Source: an uncultured Bacteroidota bacterium (GTDB lineage Bacteria; Bacteroidota; Bacteroidia; Bacteroidales; P3). From it: a DNA stretch of 7,392 bases. The position numbers and the translations under genes were made by a program. Below the pieces are notes generated by a model. That model was not told the origin of the DNA. It ran no database searches and saw nothing but the letters and a program-made list of their open reading frames with translations. Positions 1 to 6,815 of this stretch are shown here, in pieces. The stretch lies in assembly GCA_902766265.1 (NCBI GenBank), contig CACXCY010000255.1, forward strand, positions 1-7,392, in the 5' to 3' direction. Positions within the stretch are counted from its first letter, which is position 1; each line of letters opens with the position of its first letter.

Positions 1-488
1 CCGCCCGTCGGAGGTTCTTCCTCGTCTGTGCCGGTGCCCGTGGTGCTCCCGTTGCCAGCGTTCTTGGTGCCTTTCCGTTCTTGCAGCTCGCTCCATGTGA
101 TGTCGTTTGCCACCAGCGAGGTGACTTTCTTCTTCTTCTCCATGTTGGCCAGCTGCAGTTCGGTCTTTTCGGGGCGGAACTGTACCTTGACGTTGGTGAT
201 TTGGGTGTATGGGTTGACATCCTCGGCGCGGTCCACGCCGGTTTTGTGGCACTGCACCGTCAGCGCGAAGCTTCCGATGCCGTCGAGTTTCACCGAGTAG
301 CCGTTGGCCATCTCGTCGCGCAGTACGTGCGGCAGGGCGTAGAGCACCGCCATGATGTCGGCAATCGACACGGTGCTTTCCTTCTCGATGCGTTCCGCAA
401 CCTTGCGGGTTGTGAGGGTTTTGGTGACTGCGGCCACGGGAGTCCACTTTCCCGTGAGATTTGAATAACGTTTGCGATAATTAGCCAT
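1..488 (-). CDS. HU-like DNA-binding protein, N-terminal part (cut by window edge)
   Basis: The frame is open from ATG at 488 down to the window edge, giving 162 codons; the C-terminus lies outside. The protein starts MANYRKRYSNLTGKW. The body (about residues 28-110) fits the Bacteroides HU-like family: helices around KVAERIEKESTVSIADI and a following ALPHVLRDEMANG, then VKLDGIGSFAL (66-76) and VKVQFRPE (100-107), the counterpart of the HU beta-arm/FRP region. A Lys run (118-121) and a Gly/Thr/Asn-rich then acidic tail (about 142-162) follow. HU relatives bend and compact DNA; the exact role of this subfamily is not settled. The start is supported by AAGGAAA at 494-500 on the minus strand, about 7 nt upstream. 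In Bacteroides such genes often precede a phage-type amidase gene, which would lie off the left edge. It is divergent from the efflux operon, so a functional link is unproven. Confidence 0.88.
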   Translation of the reverse strand, partial: MANYRKRYSNLTGKWTPVAAVTKTLTTRKVAERIEKESTVSIADIMAVLYALPHVLRDEMANGYSVKLDGIGSFALTVQCHKTGVDRAEDVNPYTQITNVKVQFRPEKTELQLANMEKKKKVTSLVANDITWSELQERKGTKNAGNGSTTGTGTDEEEPPTG

Positions 489-602
489 TGTTATTTCCTT
501 TCTTTTTTTTGTTTAACATATAATTAATTGAAAATCCGGATTTTTTTTCTTTTCTTTAGGCATTGTCGTTGGTCGCTCTTGAACTTTTTTCATGTGGGCT
601 CG

Positions 603-823
603 CTATGTAAGGGCACATAGGGGTGCCATGTAAGGGCACATAGGCATGCCATGTAAGGGCACATAGGGGTGCCATGTAAAGGCACATAAGACCTGATGTA
701 ACGGCACATAAGACCTGGGGTGCCGGCACATAAGACCTAATGTAACGGCACATCAGCCATTAGGTGCCGGCACATCAATCGTTGTGTGCCGGCACATCAG
801 CCGTTAGGTAAAGGCACGCAAAC
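603..823. repeat. Array 1: about ten 22-23 bp repeats with a GGCACAT core
   Basis: GGCACAT occurs at 612, 635, 658, 681, 703, 725, 747, 769 and 791, with a degenerate copy (GGCACGC) at 813. Spacings are 23, 23, 23, then 22 six times, about two helical turns. Each unit has a left half of ATGTAA or GTGCC type, then GGCACAT, then a 7-8 nt tail. Units are dyads: ATGTAAGGGCACAT has ATGT/ACAT arms, and three units carry the perfect palindrome GTGCCGGCAC (720-729, 764-773, 786-795), extended to TGTGCCGGCACA at 785-796. Tails form groups of three: aggggtgc-like (units 1-3), aagacct (4-6), cagccat-like (7-9), suggesting stepwise duplication. Function is unknown; protein binding array, RNA hairpins or passive repeat are all possible. 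Confidence 0.85.
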
Positions 824-948
824 TGTGCAGCGGAGATTTTTTCATTTGGATTATGGTTGTTTGTAGTCATGGTGTGGTTTACTGTCGGATTCTTCTTGTG
901 CGTACCTCGTCGAATCCGGTTGCAAAGTTATAGACATTTTTGCGGACC
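824..948. other. Spacer with a long-loop stem, no gene seen
   Basis: This stretch between array 1 and the efflux promoter holds no credible gene. The only structure seen is an inverted repeat CGGATTC (886-892) / GAATCCG (912-918), with 7-bp perfect arms and a 19-nt loop. It lacks a T-tract, so it is not a typical terminator; a binding site or a chance repeat are both possible. The word CATTTTTG at 935-942 is one mismatch from the TAnnTTTG promoter core but has no matching -33 element. Confidence 0.4.
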
Positions 949-965
949 GGCAAAAGAATTTTGCC
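949..965. promoter_or_regulatory. Perfect inverted repeat, candidate operator of the efflux operon
   Basis: GGCAAAAGAATTTTGCC is a perfect dyad with 7-bp arms and a 3-nt centre. Its centre (957) lies about 45 bp upstream of the start site expected from the TACTTTTG core at 990-997. This is a plausible place for an activator, or for a repressor overlapping the -33 region. No regulator gene lies in the window, so the binding protein is unknown. The dyad is seen directly; the operator role is inferred. Confidence 0.55.
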
Positions 966-978
966 ACTTTTTTAGTGG
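964..978. promoter_or_regulatory. Second small inverted repeat in the -33 region
   Basis: CCACT (964-968) and AGTGG (974-978) are perfect 5-bp arms around TTTTT. The element abuts the 949-965 dyad, sharing its last CC, and lies where the -33 box of the operon promoter should be. It may be part of a compound operator. Short arms in T-rich DNA mean chance cannot be excluded. Confidence 0.35.
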
Positions 979-989
979 AAATATTTTAG

Positions 990-997
990 TACTTTTG
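990..997 (+). promoter_or_regulatory. Bacteroidota-type -7 element of the efflux operon promoter
   Basis: TACTTTTG matches the Bacteroidota -7 consensus TAnnTTTG exactly. A good TTTG -33 box is not present at the usual 19-21 nt: the T-run at 968-973 is near the right distance, and TTTG at 960-963 is too far (26 nt). Such a weak -33 fits a promoter that needs an activator. The expected start near 1003-1005 leaves about 20 nt of leader before ATG 1025. Confidence 0.6.
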
Positions 998-1024
998 CAA
1001 ACGATTTCTATTCCGTTGGAAATA

Positions 1025-2065
1025 ATGCATCGTGGTATGAAACAACACTTTATACTCTTTCTGGTCGCTGCGTTGGCGTTCGCTTCCTGTCGCGGCAGGG
1101 GGGCCGCGCCGTCGGGTTGGACCGACACCATCGCCGTCGAAGCCCTCGTGGTCGACGACGGCGCCACCCCCACGGAGCGCAACTACGTGGGCGACATCGG
1201 CTCCGAGCAGGAGGTCACCCTCTCCTTCCCCCTGGGCGGCACGCTGACCCGCGTGGCCGTGAAGAACGGCGAGCGCGTCGCCAAAGGACAGCTGCTGGCC
1301 TCGGTCGACGCCACCACGGCCACCAGCTTGCACGCCACCGCCCTGGCCACCCTGCGCCAGGCCGAGGATGCCCACCGGCGCCTCGAAGCCGTGCACAAGG
1401 AGGGCGGCCTCAGCGAAGTGAAATGGATTGAGATGGAGACCAACCTCGAAAAGGCCCGCCAGACCGAGGTCAGCTCCCGCAAGCACATGGACGACTGCAC
1501 CATGAAGGCACCCTTCAGCGGCGTCGTCTCGTGCACCGACCGCCAGGCGGGGCAGGAGATGAAACCCGGCGAGACCTTCGCACGGCTGCTCGACATGCGC
1601 CGCCTGCGCATCGCCTTCTCCGTGCCCGAACAGGAAATATCGCTCGTCAACGTGGGCGACGCCGCCACCGCCGTGGTGCCCGCCCTCGACAACCGCGAGC
1701 TCACCCTGCGCGTCAGCAACAAAGCGCTCATCGCCAACCCGCTGGGCCACACCTACAAGGTCTACGCCACCATCGTCTCGGGCGACCTCAAGGGGCTGCT
1801 GCCCGACATGGTGGCCAAAGTGCGCGCCAACCTCGGCGCCCGCGGCGGCATCGTGGTGCCCTCCGACTGCGTGCAGACCATGCCCGAAGGCACCACCGTG
1901 TGGGTCGTCGCCGACGGCAAGGCGCAGCGCCGCATCATCGAGGTGGGCGACTTCATCCGCAACGGCGTCGTGGTCAAATCGGGACTCTCCTCGGGCGACA
2001 CCGTGGTCACCGCCGGCCAGCAGAAACTCTACAACGGCGCCCGCGTCAGATTGCTCAACCCATAG
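1025..2065 (+). CDS. RND efflux periplasmic adaptor lipoprotein (membrane fusion protein)
   Basis: This adaptor links the RND pump to the outer-membrane channel. From ATG 1025 the product is 346 aa. A lipoprotein signal ends in the lipobox FASC with the lipidated Cys at 22. The first half of the biotinyl/lipoyl-like domain spans about 60-95 (GGTLTRVAVKNGERVAKGQ), an alpha-helical hairpin about 97-157, and the second lipoyl half starts at MKAPFSGVVS (160-169). A beta-barrel and a membrane-proximal domain follow, the latter with VVPSDCVQ and the SGLSSGDTVVTAG segment. Length is normal to slightly short. ATG 1025 is preferred because GGAAATA lies just before it; ATG 1037 (MKQHFIL) is a good alternative and keeps the signal. 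The frame stays open back to 857, but that extension covers the promoter. It is first in the operon, 55 bp before the pump gene. Codons are strongly GC-biased. Confidence 0.92.
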   Translation: MHRGMKQHFILFLVAALAFASCRGRGAAPSGWTDTIAVEALVVDDGATPTERNYVGDIGSEQEVTLSFPLGGTLTRVAVKNGERVAKGQLLASVDATTATSLHATALATLRQAEDAHRRLEAVHKEGGLSEVKWIEMETNLEKARQTEVSSRKHMDDCTMKAPFSGVVSCTDRQAGQEMKPGETFARLLDMRRLRIAFSVPEQEISLVNVGDAATAVVPALDNRELTLRVSNKALIANPLGHTYKVYATIVSGDLKGLLPDMVAKVRANLGARGGIVVPSDCVQTMPEGTTVWVVADGKAQRRIIEVGDFIRNGVVVKSGLSSGDTVVTAGQQKLYNGARVRLLNP

Positions 2066-2107
2066 CCGCCCGTAGCACAACCAAGCAGCCAAAACACAGA
2101 ACATGAC

Positions 2108-2115
2108 AAGGAGAA
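2108..2115 (+). promoter_or_regulatory. Shine-Dalgarno site deciding the pump start
   Basis: AAGGAGAA lies 5 nt before ATG 2121, a strong site for a Bacteroidota gene. It overlaps the coding frame that would begin at ATG 2103 and so favours the downstream start, whose product begins MIEGAMRSFPMLTF as RND N-termini usually do. Confidence 0.65.
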
Positions 2116-2120
2116 CCAAT

Positions 2121-5100
2121 ATGATAGAGGGCGCCATGCGGAGCTTCCCCATGCTCACGTTCACGGTCCTCATCACCATCATCCTCGGCATCTACGCGCT
2201 GCCCCACCTGAAGAAGAACGAGTTCCCCGAAGTCTCCGTCAAGCAGGGCGTCGTGGCCGTGGTCTACCCCGGCGCCACCGCCGAAGAGATAGAGGAGCAG
2301 GTGGCCGGCAAGGTGGAGGAATACCTCTTCACCTTCACCGACGTGGACAAGACCAAGACCTACTCCTACAGCCAGAACGGCATGCTCTACGTCTTCGTCT
2401 CGCTGGTGCATTCGCACGACGACCCCAAGCTCACCTGGTCGCGCATCCGCGAAGGGCTGTCGTTCTTCCGCATGACCAACCTGCCGCAGGGCGTGGTGGC
2501 CACAGCGGTCGTCGACGACTTCGGCAACGCCTCGTCGCTGCTGCTGGCCGTGGAGAGCAGCGAACGCTCGCCGCGCGAGCTGGAGAACGTCGTCAAGCAG
2601 CTCTCGGCACGCCTGCGCAGCATCCCCGAAATGGGACGCATCAGCATCGTCGGCGACCAGAAAGAGGAGATAGCCGTCCACATGGACCCCATGCGCCTCA
2701 CGCAGTACGCCATCTCGCCATCGGTGGTGAGCACCGAGCTGGCCGCCCACGGCTTCCGCACCATCTCCGGCAAGGTGAGCAACACCGACGGCTCGGCCCT
2801 CGTGCACGTGTCGATACCCTACGGCGACATCGGCGAGCTGAGCGACATGGTCATCTTCGCCGACCCCGCCACCGGACAGGTGCTGCGCCTGCGCGACGTG
2901 GCCACCATACAGCCGCGCTACGAAGAGGACAAACCCCACATCAAGTACTACGACTCCCAGGTGAGCAACAACCGTTGCCTGATGCTCTCCATTGAGATGC
3001 GTCCCGGCAACAACGTCGTCGACTTCGGCAAGAAAGTGGAGAAGATTATCCGCGACTACGAGCAGAGCATCACCCCCGACATACACATCCACCGCGTCAC
3101 CGACCAGCCCAAGGTGGTCGACCGCTCGGTGCGCTCCTTCCTCAAGGACCTGATAGAGGCCATCCTCGTCGTCATCTTCGTCATGCTGCTGCTCTTCCCG
3201 CTGCGCACCGCGCTGGTCAGCTCCACCTCGGTGCCGATATGCATCGCCGGCACGCTGGGCATCATGTATTTCATCGGCTTCGAGCTGAACACTGTCACCC
3301 TGGCGGCACTCATAGCGGTGCTGGGTATGATAGTGGACGACTCGGTGGTGGTCATCGACGGATACACCGACCTGCTGCGCATTGGCCATTCGCGATGGTA
3401 CGCCGCTGCGGTGTCGACCAGCAAGCTGGCCAACTCCATGCTCTTCGCCACCGCCTCCATCGCCATGATGTTCTTCCCCGCGCTGGCGCTGCTCAAAGGC
3501 AACATCATGGGCGACTTCGTGGGGCTCTTCCCCTGGACCATACTGATAGCGCTGGCCTGCAGCTTCCTCTACGCCATTCAGGTGATTCCGTTCCTCTCGT
3601 CGCGGCTCATCAAGAGCACCTCCGACCAGAAGAGCACGATGCTCTCACGTGCGCAGAACCGTTTCTTCGACTGGCTGCAACGCGGCTACCAGCGGCTGCT
3701 CGACGCCTGTTTCCGCCACAAGAAGCTCACTCTGCTCACCGGCTTCGTGCTGGTGCTGGTGGGCGTGTTCCTGTTCACCCAAATCAACATCCAGATACTC
3801 CCCAAGGCCGAACGCGACAGTTTTGCCGTCGAGATACACATGGCCGCCAGCTCGTCGATAGAGGAGACCGAGCATGTGGCCGACTCGCTGGCGGCACTGC
3901 TGCAGAAGGATGCGCGCGTGAAGAGCGTCACCTCGTTCATCGGCATGTCGTCGCCACGTTTCCACATGACCTACGCCCCGCAGCTGCCTTCGGACAACTA
4001 CGCGCAGTTTATCGTCAACACCACCGGCGACGACGCTACCAAGGAAATCATTGCCGAATACGCCCAGCGCTACGAGAACATCTTCCCCAGCGCGCAGATA
4101 CGCTTCAAACAGATGGACTACCAGGCGTCGCTGTCGCCGATAGAGTTCTACATCAAGGGCAACGACTACGGCACCATCGGCGCGGTGCGCGACTCGCTGC
4201 TGCGCATCATGAAGCAGATGCCCAATCTCTTCTATGTGCATTCCGACTACGACGAGACCGAGGAGATGGTCGACGTGGTGCTGAAAACCGATGCCGCCAA
4301 CCGTTTGGGCATCACCCAGTCGACGCTGTCCGTATACCTCAGCAGCGCGCTGTCGGGCACCACGCTGTCGTCCATGTGGGAGGGCGACTACAACATTCCC
4401 ATAGCCATCTATTCGGAAGGCAAGCAGAATATCGACTACGGCTCGCTGGGCGACTTGCTGGTGCCCTGCGCGCAGCCCGGTGCATGGGTGCCGCTGCGGC
4501 AGGTGGCCGACATTCAGCCCCGTTTCCACCACAGCAACATACCTCACCGCAATGGTGTGCGCTGCGTTACTGTGTCGGCCGACGTGATGTCCGGCGCCGG
4601 ACAGATACGTGAGTTCCACAAAATCCAGAAAGCACTCGACAAGATGGACCTGCCTGCCGACATCACCGTTGAACCGGGAGGCACCTATGCCTTCTCGGTC
4701 AGCATGATGCCGGGTCTCGTCATGTCGGTTATCGCCGCCATCGCTGTTATGTTCCTGGTGCTCATCATCCACTACGGCAAACTCGACATCTCGTTGCTGG
4801 CCATCTCCATGGCGGTGCTCTGCATCTTCGGCGCCACCTTCGGTCTTTGGCTCTTCGGTCTCGATTTCTCCATCTCGGCGGTGCTGGGCCTCATTTCGCT
4901 GGTGGGCATCATTGTGCGCAACGCGATAATCATGTACGACTATGTGTCCGAACTGCGGAGCAAGGATCTGCTGTCGGTGACCGAAGCCGCCTACCAGGCC
5001 GGCCTGCGTCGCATGAGGCCCATCTTCCTCACCTCGGCTACGACAGCCATCGGCGTGGTGCCCATGATACTGGCCGGCACCATGCTGTGGATGCCTATGG

Positions 5101-5231
5101 GCGTGGTGATATGCTTCGGTACACTGTTCACTTTGCCGCTGGTCATCACCATACTGCCGGTGTCCTACTGTGTGGCTTTTGAAAACAAGAAGCGTGGGAA
5201 CTTCCGTCCGATACATGTGGGACGCAAATAA
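2121..5231 (+). CDS. RND family efflux pump, HAE-1-like inner-membrane transporter
   Basis: This is the proton-driven pump of the tripartite system, 1036 aa, a normal RND length. It shows the duplicated RND layout. TM1 spans about 12-30, followed by the first porter region (YPGATAEEIEEQV, 49-61). TM2 onward begins near 343. TM4 carries GMIVDDSVVVIDGY with Asp406-Asp407, aligning with the proton-relay pair D407/D408 of AcrB. TM7 lies about 536-554, followed by the second porter region (LPKAERDSFAVEIHM). TM8 to TM12 begin near 866. TM10 has VGIIVRNAIIMYDY with Arg933 where AcrB has Lys940, and RPIFLTSATTAIG (around 966-978) matches the conserved segment holding AcrB Thr978. The Asp pair suggests drug or organic export rather than metal export (HME pumps usually have a single Asp with Gly); substrate is unknown. 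TM4 ends in IDGY rather than the usual VEN. ATG 2103 is an alternative start. Confidence 0.95.
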   Translation: MIEGAMRSFPMLTFTVLITIILGIYALPHLKKNEFPEVSVKQGVVAVVYPGATAEEIEEQVAGKVEEYLFTFTDVDKTKTYSYSQNGMLYVFVSLVHSHDDPKLTWSRIREGLSFFRMTNLPQGVVATAVVDDFGNASSLLLAVESSERSPRELENVVKQLSARLRSIPEMGRISIVGDQKEEIAVHMDPMRLTQYAISPSVVSTELAAHGFRTISGKVSNTDGSALVHVSIPYGDIGELSDMVIFADPATGQVLRLRDVATIQPRYEEDKPHIKYYDSQVSNNRCLMLSIEMRPGNNVVDFGKKVEKIIRDYEQSITPDIHIHRVTDQPKVVDRSVRSFLKDLIEAILVVIFVMLLLFPLRTALVSSTSVPICIAGTLGIMYFIGFELNTVTLAALIAVLGMIVDDSVVVIDGYTDLLRIGHSRWYAAAVSTSKLANSMLFATASIAMMFFPALALLKGNIMGDFVGLFPWTILIALACSFLYAIQVIPFLSSRLIKSTSDQKSTMLSRAQNRFFDWLQRGYQRLLDACFRHKKLTLLTGFVLVLVGVFLFTQINIQILPKAERDSFAVEIHMAASSSIEETEHVADSLAALLQKDARVKSVTSFIGMSSPRFHMTYAPQLPSDNYAQFIVNTTGDDATKEIIAEYAQRYENIFPSAQIRFKQMDYQASLSPIEFYIKGNDYGTIGAVRDSLLRIMKQMPNLFYVHSDYDETEEMVDVVLKTDAANRLGITQSTLSVYLSSALSGTTLSSMWEGDYNIPIAIYSEGKQNIDYGSLGDLLVPCAQPGAWVPLRQVADIQPRFHHSNIPHRNGVRCVTVSADVMSGAGQIREFHKIQKALDKMDLPADITVEPGGTYAFSVSMMPGLVMSVIAAIAVMFLVLIIHYGKLDISLLAISMAVLCIFGATFGLWLFGLDFSISAVLGLISLVGIIVRNAIIMYDYVSELRSKDLLSVTEAAYQAGLRRMRPIFLTSATTAIGVVPMILAGTMLWMPMGVVICFGTLFTLPLVITILPVSYCVAFENKKRGNFRPIHVGRK

Positions 5232-5243
5232 CATCGATTAAAA

Positions 5244-6602
5244 ATGAAAAGAATACTGCTCATACTGGCGTTCCTCTCACCGCTCACAGCCGCTCTCGCC
5301 CAAGTGCTGACACTCGACAGTTGTCTGGCATTGGCGCGACGCAACAATGTGGAGATACGCACCTCGCAGATGGAGGTTGAGAGCGCCATCGAGGTGAAAC
5401 GTCAGGTGTTCACCAAATACTTCCCGCAGGTCAACCTTGCGGGGATTGGGTATCATTCCGTAAAACCGCTCATCCATTTCAGCATCGAGGACATCCAGTC
5501 GTCTGATATGCGCTCGTTGTTGCAGGACATCTATGACTTGGTGGCTGAAACTGGCAGCGATGTCAAGAAGGAGGTCTCCCTGATGCGGCAAGGTGCCAGC
5601 GGCTCGGTTATTGTAGGACAACCCATCTATGCCGGCGGGCGTATAGCGACTGGCAACAAACTGGCCCAACTGGGCGTGGAGGCCGCCGAACTACAGAACG
5701 ACATGAAGGTGCGCGATGTGCTGGAGAATATCGAGTCGACCTACTATCTGGTGGTGGGGTTGCAGCAAAAGGTGGCCACTGTGTCCGCTGCTTTAGCGCT
5801 CATCGACTCGCTCGATCGCACTGTTCAGGTCGCTCTCGACAATGGGTTGGTGACTCGTGCAGACGCTCTGCAGCTGCAGTTGAAGCGCAACGAGATGCTC
5901 GCCAACCAGCAGCAGTTGCTCAGCGGCATCAAGTTGTCGCGACGTTTGCTGTGCTGTCAGATAGGCATCGAACATCACGATGATATAGTGTTTGGCGAAC
6001 AGGGATTATCCTCCGATGAATCGGCCATTCCGTTGGAGAAGATAAGCTCCGGCGCAGGTTCCCGTCCCGAAACACGTCTTCTTGAACTCAGCGTCGACGC
6101 CGAGAAGCTGAGCAAGCGGCTGACCCTCGGCGAGTCGTTGCCACAGCTCACATTTATCGGCTCGGTGTATTATGGTAACATGATTAAGAACGACGCTACA
6201 GCCAACGCTGTGGCTTTGCTCTCGCTCTCTGTGCCGTTGACGGGATGGTTCGAGACTTCGCACAAGCTCAACCAGCACAACATCCGCATCGCGGAAGCCA
6301 GCATGAAGCAGGAGCATCTGAGCCGTATGATGGCGTTGGAGGAGGAGAAATCCTACAGTGACATGGTCGATGCATGGATGTTGCTCAAGTCCGACTCGGC
6401 GGCATTGGATGTGGCCCGCGAGAACTATCGGCTGGCCACACTCAACTACTCGGCTGGAGTAAACACTCTCTCCGAGGTGCTGCAGGCACACGCCCTCATG
6501 CTGCAAGCCGAGAATGCCATCACCGACCGCCGCACCACCTACGTTATGGCGCGCCACCGTCTGCTCGACCTGCGTCAAGGACGCACCGGTGCAGGAAAAT
6601 AA
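5244..6602 (+). CDS. TolC-family outer-membrane efflux channel
   Basis: This is the outer-membrane duct of the efflux system, 452 aa, in the usual range for TolC-family proteins. A classical Sec signal peptide ends LTAALA, with Gln20 as likely first mature residue; there is no lipobox. The mature start LTLDSCLALARRNNVEI matches the conserved N-terminal helix of the family. Two internally similar halves of long amphipathic helices follow: roughly 20-235, with a strand-like GSVIVGQPIYAGGR (about 119-132), and roughly 265-450, with the counterpart VALLSLSVPLTGWFE and the repeat-two helix NYRLATLNYSAGVNTLSEVLQA. It begins 12 bp after the pump stop with an A-rich leader (ATTAAAA) and no clear Shine-Dalgarno site, suggesting translational coupling. 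Codon use is less GC-biased than in the adaptor, with more TTG, GTT and ACA. Channel identity is solid; substrate is not determined. Confidence 0.93.
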   Translation: MKRILLILAFLSPLTAALAQVLTLDSCLALARRNNVEIRTSQMEVESAIEVKRQVFTKYFPQVNLAGIGYHSVKPLIHFSIEDIQSSDMRSLLQDIYDLVAETGSDVKKEVSLMRQGASGSVIVGQPIYAGGRIATGNKLAQLGVEAAELQNDMKVRDVLENIESTYYLVVGLQQKVATVSAALALIDSLDRTVQVALDNGLVTRADALQLQLKRNEMLANQQQLLSGIKLSRRLLCCQIGIEHHDDIVFGEQGLSSDESAIPLEKISSGAGSRPETRLLELSVDAEKLSKRLTLGESLPQLTFIGSVYYGNMIKNDATANAVALLSLSVPLTGWFETSHKLNQHNIRIAEASMKQEHLSRMMALEEEKSYSDMVDAWMLLKSDSAALDVARENYRLATLNYSAGVNTLSEVLQAHALMLQAENAITDRRTTYVMARHRLLDLRQGRTGAGK

Positions 6603-6636
6603 AATCCCCGACTCCATATCTTCCAGAGAGATTTTG

Positions 6637-6662
6637 ACCTATATATAATGTATAATATAGGT
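6637..6662 (+). terminator. AT-rich hairpin after the efflux operon, possible terminator
   Basis: ACCTATAT (6637-6644) and ATATAGGT (6655-6662) are perfect 8-bp arms around a 10-nt loop, 35 nt after the channel stop. The position suits operon termination, but the stem is AT-rich and no U-tract follows, so it is not a canonical intrinsic terminator. Confidence 0.35.
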
Positions 6663-6693
6663 ATTGGGTATGTGTGTCCAGTCATCTTGTATA

Positions 6694-6715
6694 GGCAAAA
6701 CACTAATTTTGTGCC
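6694..6715. promoter_or_regulatory. Interrupted inverted repeat with an embedded TAnnTTTG word
   Basis: GGCAAAA (6694-6700) faces TTTTGTGCC (6707-6715), complementary except for one extra T. It echoes the perfect dyad at 949-965 upstream of the operon. TAATTTTG at 6704-6711 fits the Bacteroidota -7 consensus on the plus strand and would direct transcription into the repeat array at 6723, but no -33 TTTG stands at the right distance. It may be a protein site, a weak promoter or a hairpin. Confidence 0.35.
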
Positions 6716-6722
6716 GACTTGT

Positions 6723-6814
6723 CGACCATATGCCCACATATAGTGCGACCATATGCCTACACATGGTACGACCATGTGCCCACATATAGTGCGACTATGA
6801 GCCCACACATAGTT
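6723..6814. repeat. Array 2: four tandem 23-bp repeats
   Basis: Units begin with CGAC at 6723, 6746, 6769 and 6792, exactly 23 bp apart, and a decayed fifth unit may follow at 6815. The unit reads CGACCAT, then A or G, then TGCCCACA, then C or T, then ATAGTG, with a few changes. The core is a dyad: unit 1 has ATATGCCCACATAT and unit 3 has ATGTGCCCACAT (ATGTG-CC-CACAT, perfect arms). The word ATGTGCCC is shared with array 1 read on the opposite strand. A period that is not a multiple of three argues against coding. Function is unknown. Confidence 0.85.
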
Positions 6815-6815
6815 G

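Noticed and set aside
556..753. Minus-strand 65-codon frame with repeated-looking peptide
   Set aside because: It is read through the 22-23 bp array, whose period is not a multiple of three; it has no ribosome site or recognisable domain.
603..823. CRISPR array
   Set aside because: The conserved core is only about 7-15 bp with 7-8 bp variable tails; there are no spacers of CRISPR length and no cas genes.
857..1024. Extended N-terminus of the adaptor from ATG 857
   Set aside because: It would place the promoter, both inverted repeats and an unrelated sequence before the signal peptide; the lipoprotein signal begins cleanly at 1025 or 1037.
986..2191. Long minus-strand open frame opposite the adaptor
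   Set aside because: Composition is His/Gly/Val/Ala-rich with no domain. It is the expected shadow of a GC-biased gene lacking TTA, CTA and TCA codons in sense.
2055..3389. Long minus-strand open frame opposite the pump
   Set aside because: Shadow of the pump gene; low-complexity His/Asp/Gly-rich product with no signal or motif, overlapping an unmistakable RND protein.
3239..4612. 457-codon plus-strand frame inside the pump gene
   Set aside because: Out-of-frame shadow, Arg/His/Ala-rich, with no ribosome site or domain.
3645..5234. 529-codon minus-strand open frame opposite the pump
   Set aside because: Same codon-bias artefact; the sense strand carries conserved TM and porter motifs throughout.
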